A model generated the notes under the pieces. It had not been told where the DNA came from, ran no database searches, and worked only from the letters and a program-made list of their open reading frames with translations. From Thiothrix subterranea (GTDB lineage: Bacteria > Pseudomonadota > Gammaproteobacteria > Thiotrichales > Thiotrichaceae), in contig NZ_CP133217.1 in assembly GCF_030930995.1 (NCBI RefSeq), forward strand, positions 1,054,001 through 1,118,000: a stretch of 64,000 bases of DNA, given 5' to 3'. Shown here one piece after another: positions 35,464 to 45,479 of this stretch. The translations under genes were made by a program, and so were the position numbers. The first letter of the stretch is position 1. Every line of letters starts with the position of its first letter.

Positions 35464-37596
35464 TTACTGTTCGAGTTTGTCTTCTTTGGTGGCATCCGAC
35501 AAGGTGTCCTTACCTGGGCCACCCCGCAAAATGTCACGTCCAGGGCCACCGGACAATAGATCGTCTCCATCTCCACCGTAGAGAATGTCCTTGCCATCAC
35601 CACCTGAAAGCTTGTCATTCCCCGCGTCACCACAAATGAGGTCGTTACCTTCTTTGCCGTCGATAGAATCGTTGCCACCTAGTCCGACAATGACATCATC
35701 GCCTGCGGTACCAACAAGGTTATCCGCGCCTGTAGTGCCTAGAATAGTGGCAAGCTTGCCATCGCAGTACCAAGCTTGGGGCGGAGAAATTTTATCTACG
35801 GCACGTAGCGCATCCACGAATCCGTAACCCGTTCCATAATCGAAGCCCCGATCAAAATTTGCGGTATTGGGATCATTCATATCCCGTGCGGTGCTTTTTA
35901 GGGCGTTGTAAACATGATCCGGCGAGGCAAACGGATTCCTTTCCCGCATCAGGGCGGCGACACCCGCCAAGTGTGGGGCGGACGCCGACGTACCAAAGAA
36001 ATCAGGATACCCGGAATTATCCAAGTCAGGGCCACTGAAAAACGATGTGTCCACACCGTCAGGGCCAATGATCGCAGGTTGTTCGCGTTGTTCCGGTTTT
36101 GCTAAGCGATCGCCTTTGCTATCAAACAGAATGGGGGTTCCACCTGCGGATGAGTAACTTTCTACAAGGGCTGGACTCTGCCCAAATTTTGGGGTTTCAC
36201 GATAATAGGCCGCTCCCACTCCCATACCGCCACGGCTATTGGCGTGACTGGTTATTGTACTGCTGTTGGTGTCGTTTTGATCCGTGATGGTTGCGCCATA
36301 AACAATGGTTTTCAATTTGCCGGGTTTATTGCCTTCCAACCTAGCAATACGGACACTTACCGTGAATGGTCGGTCGGGGAATGGATTGGCTGTAGCAAAG
36401 CCATCCAGTGCATCCATGCCTATATTGGGTATATTGCTGTAGAACTGAAACGCCTCACAATTATTGCCCGCATAGAGCAGCAGACCAAGATCATTGGTAG
36501 CACCTGCGCCACCGGCTGAAGTAAACGGTTCATCCCATTGCAGTAACAATTGGAACGTAGCGCCGGGAGGAATTTCAATTTCAAAACAACTATCCACCGC
36601 CGCACTCGGATCGAAATCGACAAGAGGCAATCCCAATGAGGTATCTTCTGCATAGTCCGTGAATTCCGCTGAATCGCGCCCGCTGTTACCGGCAGAACTG
36701 AAATAGGTTACTCCCCGGCTTTTTACCTGATCAATGGCTTGGGAGATGATCCCATCTTGGAAGTAAGGTTCGGTCAGATAGAAGGCATCATCGACGATAA
36801 CTTTTGCCCCTGCATCTGCCAGATCAATAATGCCTTGTGCAAAGTTGGCCAGCCCACCATCAGCAGTGTGGAACAGCAAGGGAGCGCCGGGAGCTACATC
36901 GTGGACAACCTCCATGAGGGCGCGGCCTTCATCCACCACGACACTGTCGCAAAAACCTTCTTGCACAGTCTTAACATTGCTAGGTAATTCGCCGTTGGTT
37001 ACACCCAATGCAGCACCTCCCAGACAATTATAACTGTCAGATAGTACCCCCACGGGGACGGTTTTTCCGCTTACATCCAAGCTGCGTCGTGCTTTGTCAG
37101 CTTGAATGGCTTGATCGCCTTGGCTTTTTACTTTTCCGCTGGTTTCGTTCCAGTGGTTGGTGGAGAGGAGGGCGGAACGTGCAAAACGTAATTCTGTGAC
37201 ATTTTCCATTTCTGTCAATTTATTGACGGGGAAACGCCCTGAAACGACGCGCCCAAAGGTGGCGACATTGTTCATACCCAGCGATGTCAGCTTTTGTGCC
37301 AAAGCGGTGGTATTGCCATCGGTAGCAATCGCATCAATGACCACATAGCCGTTTACTGTGGGTGGTAAGAGGGGGCTAATCAAGGCGTTTGGCGCTGCAA
37401 GACTTCTGGTGGTACGGGCATTGCTAGAGGCTGCAAGCTGGTCTAACCCACCTTGGAGCTTGCTTGGGCTGCGCGGTGATTGCATAAGTTGTTGTAAGGC
37501 TGCTGGTGTTTGTGTTGTCGCTGTTTCCGCGCAAACTGTGCTCCCCACGTTGAAACCGGCTGCAATCATGCAACCTGTCAGGATGTTTTTTAACAT
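35464..37596 (-). CDS. Subtilisin-like (S8) serine protease with RTX calcium-binding repeats
   Basis: This 710-residue protein has an N-terminal signal-like segment ([24 protein letters not shown] is close to a Sec signal), a prodomain-like region, and an S8 catalytic domain closely matching that at 3674: [15 protein letters not shown] (Asp), [15 protein letters not shown] (His) and [17 protein letters not shown] (Ser). The last 90 residues hold about six RTX nonapeptide repeats (GGxGxDxL type), which bind calcium and usually mark type I secretion substrates. A Sec-like N-terminus combined with RTX repeats is uncommon, so the export route is unclear. It is a paralogue of the GlyGly-CTERM subtilase. 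No T1SS genes are nearby. Confidence 0.88.
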   Translation of the reverse strand: MLKNILTGCMIAAGFNVGSTVCAETATTQTPAALQQLMQSPRSPSKLQGGLDQLAASSNARTTRSLAAPNALISPLLPPTVNGYVVIDAIATDGNTTALAQKLTSLGMNNVATFGRVVSGRFPVNKLTEMENVTELRFARSALLSTNHWNETSGKVKSQGDQAIQADKARRSLDVSGKTVPVGVLSDSYNCLGGAALGVTNGELPSNVKTVQEGFCDSVVVDEGRALMEVVHDVAPGAPLLFHTADGGLANFAQGIIDLADAGAKVIVDDAFYLTEPYFQDGIISQAIDQVKSRGVTYFSSAGNSGRDSAEFTDYAEDTSLGLPLVDFDPSAAVDSCFEIEIPPGATFQLLLQWDEPFTSAGGAGATNDLGLLLYAGNNCEAFQFYSNIPNIGMDALDGFATANPFPDRPFTVSVRIARLEGNKPGKLKTIVYGATITDQNDTNSSTITSHANSRGGMGVGAAYYRETPKFGQSPALVESYSSAGGTPILFDSKGDRLAKPEQREQPAIIGPDGVDTSFFSGPDLDNSGYPDFFGTSASAPHLAGVAALMRERNPFASPDHVYNALKSTARDMNDPNTANFDRGFDYGTGYGFVDALRAVDKISPPQAWYCDGKLATILGTTGADNLVGTAGDDVIVGLGGNDSIDGKEGNDLICGDAGNDKLSGGDGKDILYGGDGDDLLSGGPGRDILRGGPGKDTLSDATKEDKLEQ

Positions 37597-37804
37597 AAAT
37601 GAACTCTCTGTTACCCATTACAAGAGCTTTTGATATTAGTTTTTTATTTATTTGTTTATAGAATAAATGGATTGGCATGTATCAAACAGTAGACGAATGG
37701 AATGAGAGCAGACGCTAATGAAGGAATTAATTTGCGTGAAATGCCGTACAATCGGCCCTAACGTCGTCACGACCTCCTGTCATGGCATCAAGGAATTACG
37801 ATAC

Positions 37805-39076
37805 ATGGAACAAACACTTGCACCGGAACTGGTTTCCGCTACTTTCGCTGACTTCGCACTCGCCGCCCCGCTGTTGCAAGCAGCGCAAAAAATGGGCTTT
37901 GCACAGCCTCGCCCGGTACAATTAGCCGCGATTCCACGCGCCATGACGCGCCGCGATTTGCTGGTCAGTGCCGAAACCGGCAGTGGCAAAACCGCTGCGT
38001 TTTTATTACCGACCTTGCACCATTTGCTAACAAACCCATCCGAATATTTCGGCACGCGGGCGTTGGTACTCGTGCCGACGCGCGAATTGGCAAAGCAAAT
38101 TCACCAGCAATGCCTGCAACTGACCGAATTCACGTCGCTAAAAGTGGGGCTGATCACGGGCGGGGCCGATTTTCGTGTGCAGCAAAACATGCTGCTCAAC
38201 AATGCCGAAATCGTCATCGCCACACCGGGGCGCGTGCTGGAATTGATGGAAGCGAAAACCCCGGAGTTTTCGCGTCTGGAAGTGCTTATCCTCGACGAAG
38301 CCGACCGGATGCTGGAAATGGGCTTCAGCCAAGAGCTGGAAACGATTGCGGCGGTGTGCAATCCAGAGCGCCAAACGCTGCTATTTTCCGCCACGCTCCA
38401 GCAATACGGCATGATTAAAATCGCTGACAAACTGTTGCGTGACCCCGAAATGTTGCGCCTGAATACGCTGCAAGACGAGCACGCAAACCTTGATCAACAG
38501 GTGATTATTGCCGACGATATTGCGCACAAACAGCGTTTGCTGGCGTGGTTGCTGCTGAATGAAACGTTTGCGAAAGCGGTGGTATTCACCAATAGCCGAG
38601 CGCGGGTGAGTGAGTTGGTGGGTGGTTTGCAAGCCAAGGGCGTGCGTTGTGGCGTGTTGCATGGCGAGATGGATCAGAAAGAGCGCAACCGCATGATGGC
38701 GTTTTTCCGTGATGGCACAATCAAAGCGTTGATTGCGACCGACCTTGCGGCGCGAGGTTTGGATATTGCGGGTGTGGAATTGGTGATCAATGTGGACGTG
38801 CCGCGCACCGGCGTGCATTACATCCACCGCATTGGGCGCACCGGGCGCGGCGATGCGAAGGGTACAGCGATTACCCTCGTGCAAAGTTCCGAATGGAATT
38901 TAATGGTGAACATCGAGCGGTTTTTAAAACAGCGTTTTCAACGGCGCACCATCGAAGGCTTGGTCGGTACGTACAGCGGCCCTCAAAAACTCAAAGCCTC
39001 TGGTAAGGCGGCGGGTAGCAAAAAGAAAAAACTCGCGAAAAAAGCGGCGGCAGCTAAAAAAGGCAAAAAGCGCTAA
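37805..39076 (+). CDS. DEAD-box ATP-dependent RNA helicase
   Basis: The start at 37805 (MEQTLAPELVSATFADF) has AAGGAA about 10 nt upstream. The 423-residue product shows all core motifs: Q motif, SAETGSGKT (I), PTRELAKQ (Ia), LDEADRMLEMGF (II), SATL (III), ATDLAARGLDI (V) and HRIGRTGR (VI). The Lys/Ala-rich C-terminal tail (KAAGSKKKKLAKKAAAAKK) probably aids RNA binding. It resembles SrmB or RhlE-type helicases that act in ribosome assembly or mRNA decay. Its stop overlaps the convergent gene by 4 bp. Confidence 0.93.
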   Translation: MEQTLAPELVSATFADFALAAPLLQAAQKMGFAQPRPVQLAAIPRAMTRRDLLVSAETGSGKTAAFLLPTLHHLLTNPSEYFGTRALVLVPTRELAKQIHQQCLQLTEFTSLKVGLITGGADFRVQQNMLLNNAEIVIATPGRVLELMEAKTPEFSRLEVLILDEADRMLEMGFSQELETIAAVCNPERQTLLFSATLQQYGMIKIADKLLRDPEMLRLNTLQDEHANLDQQVIIADDIAHKQRLLAWLLLNETFAKAVVFTNSRARVSELVGGLQAKGVRCGVLHGEMDQKERNRMMAFFRDGTIKALIATDLAARGLDIAGVELVINVDVPRTGVHYIHRIGRTGRGDAKGTAITLVQSSEWNLMVNIERFLKQRFQRRTIEGLVGTYSGPQKLKASGKAAGSKKKKLAKKAAAAKKGKKR

Positions 39077-40206
39077 GGTTCGCGATAGGGCAAATGTTCA
39101 CTGGCGGAACGCATGTAGTCCGCCACACTGCCCTTTTCATACTCCGCATGACGCGCCACGGCTTGCCGAAAAGTCTCTTCCCGCAACCAATGCGCCGAAC
39201 GGGTCAGAGTCGGGATAAACCCACGCGGAATCTTGTGTTCCCCCTGCGCTCCCGGCTCAAATACCTGCAAACCCTGGCGGATACAATATTCAATGCCTTG
39301 GTAATAACACGCCTCAAAATGCAGGCTGTCGATGTCTTGGGTGCAGCCCCAATGCCGCCCGTACAAGCGCGTCGCACTGGCAAACATTAACGAACCGGCG
39401 ATGCATTCGCCCTCACGGTTATCCGCCAAAATCAGGAAAACTTGTTCGCCCAACGCCGTTGCCATTTCGCGGAAAAAACCGACGTTCATGGTCGGGATGC
39501 CCCACTTGCTTTCAAACGTGTGTTGGTAGAAAAACGCAAACCGCGCCCAATCCTCCGCCGTTGCGGTATTGCCATCGAGTAGGCGTAAATTAACCCCAGC
39601 GTCCGCCACTTTACGGCGTTCCTGCTTAATGTTTTTACGCTTTTTCGAGGTAAGGGCAGCGAGGAAATCATCAAAGCTGCGGTAGTCCGCATTTCGCCAA
39701 TGAAACTGGCAATCGTGCCGCACGGTTAAGCCTTGCTCTGCCAACCATTCCAGTTGCTCGGCGGGGGAAAACAAGCAATGGAAACTGCTGCATTGCAAGG
39801 CTTCCGCCACCTGCGCCACTGCCGAGAGTAAATAGGGAAACAATTCCGCCTCGCGCCCAGCTTGCGCCAATAAGCGTTGCCCGCTGGCAGGCGTGTAGGG
39901 AATCGCGGAAACCAATTTGGGGAAATACTTCATGCCCTCACGCTCATACGCTTGCGCCCAGGCATGATCAAACACAAATTCGCCATACGTATTGTATTTT
40001 TCGTACAGGGGCATGGCGGCAACCAACACACCGTCCTCGTAAATCACAATATGGCGTGGCAACCAGCCAAATTCCTCGCCAACACAGCCGTGGTGTTCCA
40101 GTGCTGCCAAAAATTCGTGGCGTAAAAACGGGTTATTGTCCTGCACCAGCGCATTCCACTGCTCTGCCGCTACCGCATCAAGGTTAGGGAGAATTTCAAT
40201 TTGCAT
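39073..40206 (-). CDS. GNAT/FemAB-like acyltransferase (PF04339 family)
   Basis: With the ATG at 40206 the protein has 377 residues (MQIEILPNLDAVAAEQWNAL). It matches the PF04339 'peptidoglycan biosynthesis/FemAB-like' group: FLRHEFLAALEHHGCVGEEFGW, AMPLYEKYNTYGEFVFDHAWAQAYER, YYPKLVSAIPYTP-like residues and GRHWGC...DSLHFEACYYQGIEYCIRQG. It is often annotated as GNAT family N-acetyltransferase. The acyl donor and acceptor are not known. No good Shine-Dalgarno is seen before the chosen ATG; a TTG further upstream is an alternative. Confidence 0.85.
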   Translation of the reverse strand: MQIEILPNLDAVAAEQWNALVQDNNPFLRHEFLAALEHHGCVGEEFGWLPRHIVIYEDGVLVAAMPLYEKYNTYGEFVFDHAWAQAYEREGMKYFPKLVSAIPYTPASGQRLLAQAGREAELFPYLLSAVAQVAEALQCSSFHCLFSPAEQLEWLAEQGLTVRHDCQFHWRNADYRSFDDFLAALTSKKRKNIKQERRKVADAGVNLRLLDGNTATAEDWARFAFFYQHTFESKWGIPTMNVGFFREMATALGEQVFLILADNREGECIAGSLMFASATRLYGRHWGCTQDIDSLHFEACYYQGIEYCIRQGLQVFEPGAQGEHKIPRGFIPTLTRSAHWLREETFRQAVARHAEYEKGSVADYMRSASEHLPYREP

Positions 40207-40271
40207 GTTTGAACGGTGATTCACTGGATGACAAGAAGGCAAATCCTAACGGTTTCACGCGGGGCAAACAA

Positions 40272-40306
40272 TTTCCCCAGTAACCGTTTGGCGATTACTG
40301 GAGAAA
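40272..40306 (-). terminator. Hairpin downstream of topA
   Basis: TTTCCCCAGTAA (40272-40283) pairs with TTACTGGAGAAA (40295-40306), one mismatch, loop of 11 nt. On the minus strand it follows the topA stop by a few bases and is followed by AAATTGTTT, so it could terminate topA. Confidence 0.6.
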
Positions 40307-40312
40307 TGCAAA

Positions 40313-42796
40313 TCAACTGGCTGATTTCTTCGGGCTAGGCGCTTTTTTGCTTGCCGCTGGTTTCTTGGCTGCGGGTTTTTTGGCAGCCGTCGCTTTTTTC
40401 GGGGCTGCTTTGGCTTTCGCGGGTTTTTCCGACTTAGCGGCGGGCTGCTCTGTCACTTCTGCGGTTGATTTTGCCGCCACTGCCTTCTTCGCGCCTTTCT
40501 TGGCTGTTTTGGCTTCGGCAACGACCGCAATTAAGGCTTCGCATTCTTCCAATGTCATGCTGTCCGGTTCGCGGTCTTTGGGCAGACGAGCTTGCACTTT
40601 GACGCGCTTAATGACTTTATTGATGTACGGTCCCCAACGCCCTTTGAGGATTTGCACCCCATTGCCGAAATCCACCAGAATCTTTTCGGCATCCTTGATT
40701 TTTTTCTCGGCAATCAGTTCCAGCGCCCGCTCCAAGGTAATGGTGTGCGGATCGTCTTCCTTTTTCAGCGATGCAAATTGGTCGCCGTATTTGACGTAAG
40801 CCCCAAAGCGCCCGACATTGGTGCTGATGGCTTTGCCGTCTTCGGTGTCGCCTAATTGACGTGGCAGTTTGAAGAGTTCCAAGGCTTCTTCGAGGGTCAC
40901 AGTATCCAACTTCATGCCGGGGCGTAACCCCGCGAAGACCGGCTTTTCCTCATCGTCTTTGGTGCCGATTTGCACCATCGGGCCAAAGCGCCCTAAACGC
41001 ACCGACACAGGTCTGCCACTGGTCGGGTCAATGCCGATTTCGCGAGATTGCAGCACGTCGCTGCGGTTGACGCTTTCCATTTTTTCGTCAACCAGCGTGT
41101 GGAACGGTTGCCAGAACGCATCCATCACCGGAACCCACGCTTTTTCACCCCGCGAAATTTCATCCAGCTCATTTTCCAGATTCGCGGTGAAATCGTAATC
41201 GACGTATTGGGTGAAATGCTCGGTCAAAAATCGAATCACAATGCGCCCAATATCGGTGGGGGTGAAGCGGCGGCTTTCCAGCTCGACGTATTCACGCGCC
41301 AACAGGGTCGAAATAATGCTGGCGTAGGTCGAGGGTCGCCCAATGCCGTATTCCTCCAGTGCTTTTACCAAGGAGGCTTCCGAGTAGCGCGGTGGTGGCT
41401 CGGTGAAATGTTGTTCGGCGGCAATGTCATTGAGGGTGACGCTTTCGCCTTCTTCCAACGGTGGCAGCGGGTTTTCCTTCTCGCTGGCACGGTCATCCAA
41501 GCCTTCCTCGTACACCAGCAAGAAACCGGCATCGCGGATGGTAGAGCCGGAAGCGCGGAAAAAACTGCCTGCGGCTGCGGTTAAATCCGCTGATACCGTA
41601 TCCAGCGTGGCGAAGATCATTTGACAGGCAACCGTGCGTTTCCAGATCAACTCGTACAGCTTGAACTGTTCTTCGTTGAGGTGGCTTTTGACCTGTTCCG
41701 GGGTGCGGTATGCCGAAGTGGGGCGTACCGCTTCGTGGGCTTCTTGCGCGTTTTTGGATTTGGTTTTGTAGAAGTTGGGCGTTTCCGGCAATTTATCTTG
41801 CCCGTAGCGCTGTTCGATCAAGCCGCGCAATTCGCCGATGGCTTCGTTTGCCAACGTTACCGAGTCGGTACGCATGTAGGTAATTAAACCCACCGGCCCG
41901 CTGCCCAAATCAATGCCTTCGTACAATTGCTGGGCAACCCGCATGGCGCGTTGGGTGGAAAACTTGAGTTTGCGTACCGCTTCTTGCTGCAAAGTGGAGG
42001 TGGTGAATGGCGGCGCGGGGTGACGTTTACGCTGTTTTTTGTCGACTTTGCTGACTAACAGTTTGCCATTAGCCACTTGCAACAAACGCTCACGGACTTC
42101 GGTTGCCCGTGCTTCATTATTAATGTCGAATTGGTCGAGTTTGTGATTATCCAGCGTGTGCAAGCGGGCGTTGAAGGCTTGCCCGTTTTTGGCATTTTGC
42201 GCGGTCATCGTCCAGTATTCTTGGCGGATGAAGCGTTCGATTTCGTCTTCACGTTCCACAATCAGGCGCAAGGCGGGGCTTTGCACCCGCCCGGCGGACA
42301 AGCTGGGTTTGATTTTGCGCCACAGCAACGGGGAAAGGTTGAAACCGACCAGATAATCCAAGGCGCGGCGGGCTTGCTGCGCATCCACCAGATCGTAGGC
42401 AAGGTCACGCGGATTGGCAATGGCTTCTTGCACGGCGCGTTTGGTGATTTCGTGGAAGACCACGCGCTGCACGTTTTTGCCCTTGAGTGCGCCGCGTTCA
42501 TTCAATAATTCGTATAAATGCCAAGAGATGGCTTCGCCTTCGCGATCCGGGTCAGTCGCGAGGTAAAGGTTGTCGGCTTTTTTGAGCGCTCGCGCAATCG
42601 CATCGACGTGCTTTTGGTTGCGGTCGATGATTTCATAACGCATCGCGTAGCCGTTGTCGGGGTCGACAGCGCCTTCCTTGGGGATTAAATCGCGCACATG
42701 CCCGTAAGAGGCGAGCACTTCAAACCCGTTACCCAAGTACTTTTGGATGGTTTTCCCCTTCGCAGGAGATTCGACAATTACTAGATTTTCGCTCAT
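40313..42796 (-). CDS. topA: DNA topoisomerase I
   Basis: The 827-residue enzyme relaxes negative supercoils. It has the TOPRIM domain (SENLVIVESPAKGKTI ... LATDPDREGEAISWHL), the catalytic Tyr near residue 306 in GLITYMRTDS, and C-terminal topoisomerase repeats (VGRFGAYVKYGDQF, GRWGPYINKVIKRVK) without the four-Cys zinc ribbons of the E. coli enzyme. It ends in a Lys/Ala/Pro-rich tail of about 60 residues (KKPAAKKPAASKKAP) that probably binds DNA. The ATG at 42796 gives the usual N-terminus. Confidence 0.96.
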   Translation of the reverse strand: MSENLVIVESPAKGKTIQKYLGNGFEVLASYGHVRDLIPKEGAVDPDNGYAMRYEIIDRNQKHVDAIARALKKADNLYLATDPDREGEAISWHLYELLNERGALKGKNVQRVVFHEITKRAVQEAIANPRDLAYDLVDAQQARRALDYLVGFNLSPLLWRKIKPSLSAGRVQSPALRLIVEREDEIERFIRQEYWTMTAQNAKNGQAFNARLHTLDNHKLDQFDINNEARATEVRERLLQVANGKLLVSKVDKKQRKRHPAPPFTTSTLQQEAVRKLKFSTQRAMRVAQQLYEGIDLGSGPVGLITYMRTDSVTLANEAIGELRGLIEQRYGQDKLPETPNFYKTKSKNAQEAHEAVRPTSAYRTPEQVKSHLNEEQFKLYELIWKRTVACQMIFATLDTVSADLTAAAGSFFRASGSTIRDAGFLLVYEEGLDDRASEKENPLPPLEEGESVTLNDIAAEQHFTEPPPRYSEASLVKALEEYGIGRPSTYASIISTLLAREYVELESRRFTPTDIGRIVIRFLTEHFTQYVDYDFTANLENELDEISRGEKAWVPVMDAFWQPFHTLVDEKMESVNRSDVLQSREIGIDPTSGRPVSVRLGRFGPMVQIGTKDDEEKPVFAGLRPGMKLDTVTLEEALELFKLPRQLGDTEDGKAISTNVGRFGAYVKYGDQFASLKKEDDPHTITLERALELIAEKKIKDAEKILVDFGNGVQILKGRWGPYINKVIKRVKVQARLPKDREPDSMTLEECEALIAVVAEAKTAKKGAKKAVAAKSTAEVTEQPAAKSEKPAKAKAAPKKATAAKKPAAKKPAASKKAPSPKKSAS

Positions 42797-42922
42797 TTCT
42801 TATGCTTCCAAGCAACGCTGCCCGTGTTTCGATTAGTCACAAGGCGGCATTTTATGCTTGTAAGCGGGGTGAAAGTAAAGTTTTGCGGCCGTAAAAGGTG
42901 AAATTAGCCAAGACAGCCAGCC

Positions 42923-44134
42923 CTATTGTGCGGTAATCGCGTCCAGTAAGCGCTGTATGCTGGCTTCAAATTGATCATCGTAAATGCGGATGCCATTTTT
43001 GCGTGACAGCGTTTGCAGGGTTTCCGGCAAGGCGTCGGCACTGGGCATTTGTGCATTTTTTAATAAGACGGGAATCACGCGAATGTTGCGCTGCAAGGCT
43101 TTGGCGATTTCCATGCGCACAAAATCGTTGGGGTCATCCAAGCGTCGCCCATTGGCATTGGCGGCGTTTAGCCATTGCTCCCCAATCATGACTAACACGG
43201 TATTGGCTTTGGTTAGCACTTTGTCGAGGTGTACCACGAAATCTTCGCCGTGCGGAATGTCATCCACATCCATAAACACCGCGTTATCGCCCAACGCCCG
43301 CTTGAGTTGCTCGTAAATCGCCAAGGTATAACCGCTGCTATCGTCACGCCGATAACTGATGAAAACGGCTTCATCCCCTGAACGCTTGTATGACTTTTTA
43401 CCACCCCGTAACGCCCTTACCACAAAAAACGCTACGATTGCCGCAAACAGCAGTAGCATCAGCAATTGCCAATTTTCCGTTAACCATTTGAGTACGGCAC
43501 TTTTGCCATCCACATCAATGGTGATCGGTTGTGAATACACCAGTTTGTTTTTCAGGCCAGAGTCAAAGTGAATGCTGACTTTTAGGGTTAAACGCTGATC
43601 TTTAGCGGCTTGCAAAGGGGTCACGTCAAATGACCATTCGGTGTAGCCGCTGGCTTCCAGCAATTGCTGTTCATCCGTAATCGGTATGACGTTAAATTTG
43701 TCGCCGTATAGCGCCACTGACATACGGTCGCTGACCCGCACGGTGTCTTTGATGACGTCGCCTGTGCCGATCAAGCCGCTGGCATCCATCGCATCGCGGC
43801 TGATGCGCACCTCGATACGCTCGGTTTTGTCCCGAATCATGTGCGTGGGCGGGTTGAATAAAATGTTGCCGAATTCTGGTTCTGGAGAGCTATCCATCGG
43901 GGTAGCAGATGCCATTGCCGCCGCATCATCTGGCGCAGCCTCACCAACGATGATCGAAGCTGGATCTTCTTGCATCGAATAGGCAATAGGCTCTTCACTC
44001 GCCATGGTTTGTGTTTGTTCTGTAGCGGGATCGGGGGCTTGCTCTGACAGTTTCCCGCACGACATCAGCCAGTAACCGATGATGAGTAATAAGCCAATAC
44101 GACTTAAAAACTTAAGTGATTTTGTGGTTAACAC
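42923..44134 (-). CDS. Membrane-anchored TIR-domain protein with lipobox-like N-terminus
   Basis: A GTG at 44134 with GGGGAA upstream starts a 403-residue protein. Residues 1-27 form a hydrophobic segment ending LMSCGK, which looks like a lipobox. A Ser/Asp/Glu-rich region and a beta-rich extracytoplasmic domain (80-210, HMIRDKTERIEVRISRDAM) follow, then one membrane helix (LLMLLLFAAIVAFFVVRAL, about 222-240). The C-terminal TIR domain (VFISYRRDDSSGYTLAIYEQL, then FMDVDDIPHGEDF) would lie in the cytoplasm. Bacterial TIR domains often cleave NAD in defence systems, but this layout suggests a sensor of envelope events. It has no defence genes beside it. Confidence 0.8.
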   Translation of the reverse strand: MLTTKSLKFLSRIGLLLIIGYWLMSCGKLSEQAPDPATEQTQTMASEEPIAYSMQEDPASIIVGEAAPDDAAAMASATPMDSSPEPEFGNILFNPPTHMIRDKTERIEVRISRDAMDASGLIGTGDVIKDTVRVSDRMSVALYGDKFNVIPITDEQQLLEASGYTEWSFDVTPLQAAKDQRLTLKVSIHFDSGLKNKLVYSQPITIDVDGKSAVLKWLTENWQLLMLLLFAAIVAFFVVRALRGGKKSYKRSGDEAVFISYRRDDSSGYTLAIYEQLKRALGDNAVFMDVDDIPHGEDFVVHLDKVLTKANTVLVMIGEQWLNAANANGRRLDDPNDFVRMEIAKALQRNIRVIPVLLKNAQMPSADALPETLQTLSRKNGIRIYDDQFEASIQRLLDAITAQ

Positions 44135-44276
44135 TATTTATTCCCCGCAAGCCCGCTAACGTTATTGCAATTATAGTCGTTACTGCGCCGTCTGCCGGTT
44201 ATTACATGACAATACCGTTACAGTTCAGGCGAATCCGCGTAAAATTGCCCTACGTATTTTGAAGGACTGTATTGCC

Positions 44277-45479
44277 ATGATTGAACTACTCCCCCCGCCC
44301 AGTATTGTGCCACTGGAACACATTCTGCCTGATGAGCCATTATTAATGATGGGCGCGGGGCCTGTGCCGATCCCGCAAAAAGTCGCGGCGGCAAATTCCA
44401 TTGTCATCAATCACTTGGGCGAAACCATGAACCGCGTGATTGAACAAGTCAAAGACATGGGGCGCTATGTGTTCCAAACCGAATCCAGCCACGTCATGGG
44501 CGTGAGCGGCCCCGGTTCGGCAGCAATGGAAATGGCGGTTGCCAATTTGGTCACACCCGGTTCACGGGTGCTGTGCATTACCAATGGTTATTTCAGCCAA
44601 CGCATGGCAGAAATGGTGCGGCGGGTACGGGGAGAGCCGACCATTTTGGAAGCTGTCCACAACGAAGGTGCGGATGTGGCCTTGGTCGAGCGTGCGTTGC
44701 AGCAAGGGCAATTTGATGTTGTTACCCTAGTGCAAGGCGAAACATCTAACACCGTGTGCAATAAAAACCTTAACCAAATCGCCAAGCTTGCCAAACGCTA
44801 CGGCTGTTTGGTGATTGTCGATGCGGTGTGCACCCTCAGTACCATGCCGTTGGCAATGGATAGCTGGCAGGTGGATGCGATTATTACCGGCGGGCAAAAA
44901 GGCTTGTCATCCATTCCGGGCGTGTCCTTGCTGGCCTTTTCCGAATCCGCTTGGGCGAAAAAGATTGCGCCGCGCAAAGAATTACCATTCCACTGGTGTT
45001 TGGATGCGCAATTGGCGGATAAATTCTGGAATCAAAAATCCTACCATTACACCGCGCCGGTTTCCGGCATCCTCGCCTTGCACGAAGCGTTGCGCTTGGT
45101 ATGTGAGGAAACCTTGCCGCAACGCTTTGAGCGCCATTTACGCTGTTCCGAAGCGCTGCAAGCGGGGATTGAGACGATGGGTTTGCAGCTTTTGATCGAA
45201 AAGCAGCACCGCTTGAATTCGGTCGTGGGGATTGTGGTGCCCGATCATGTGTCTGCCGATGTCGTCCGTGCACACATGTCGAAAGTGCATAAAGTGGAAA
45301 TTTCCGGTGCGTTTGGGCTGAATATCCTGCGCATCGGGCAAATGGGCGAACAAAGCCGCGCTTACAACCTGTTCCGCACCTTGCACGCGCTCGGTTCGAG
45401 TATGCGGGCAGCGGGAGCGGAACTGGATTTGCCAGCGGGGATGGCAGAAATGGAACGGGTATTGTCGGGCGAAGGTTAG
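44277..45479 (+). CDS. Class V aminotransferase (alanine/serine-glyoxylate type)
   Basis: The start at 44277 (MIELLPPPSIVP) has GAAGGA upstream. The 400-residue fold type I PLP enzyme has the pyridoxal lysine in ITGGQKGLSSIPG and an N-terminal MMGAGPVPIPQKV typical of the alanine-glyoxylate/serine-glyoxylate aminotransferase group. GVSGPGSAAMEMAVANLV holds the phosphate-binding loop. It probably transaminates glyoxylate, which fits a Calvin-cycle organism that must salvage photorespiratory-type glycolate, but substrate preference is inferred only from family. Its stop overlaps that of the convergent nfeD gene by 4 bp. Confidence 0.87.
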   Translation: MIELLPPPSIVPLEHILPDEPLLMMGAGPVPIPQKVAAANSIVINHLGETMNRVIEQVKDMGRYVFQTESSHVMGVSGPGSAAMEMAVANLVTPGSRVLCITNGYFSQRMAEMVRRVRGEPTILEAVHNEGADVALVERALQQGQFDVVTLVQGETSNTVCNKNLNQIAKLAKRYGCLVIVDAVCTLSTMPLAMDSWQVDAIITGGQKGLSSIPGVSLLAFSESAWAKKIAPRKELPFHWCLDAQLADKFWNQKSYHYTAPVSGILALHEALRLVCEETLPQRFERHLRCSEALQAGIETMGLQLLIEKQHRLNSVVGIVVPDHVSADVVRAHMSKVHKVEISGAFGLNILRIGQMGEQSRAYNLFRTLHALGSSMRAAGAELDLPAGMAEMERVLSGEG

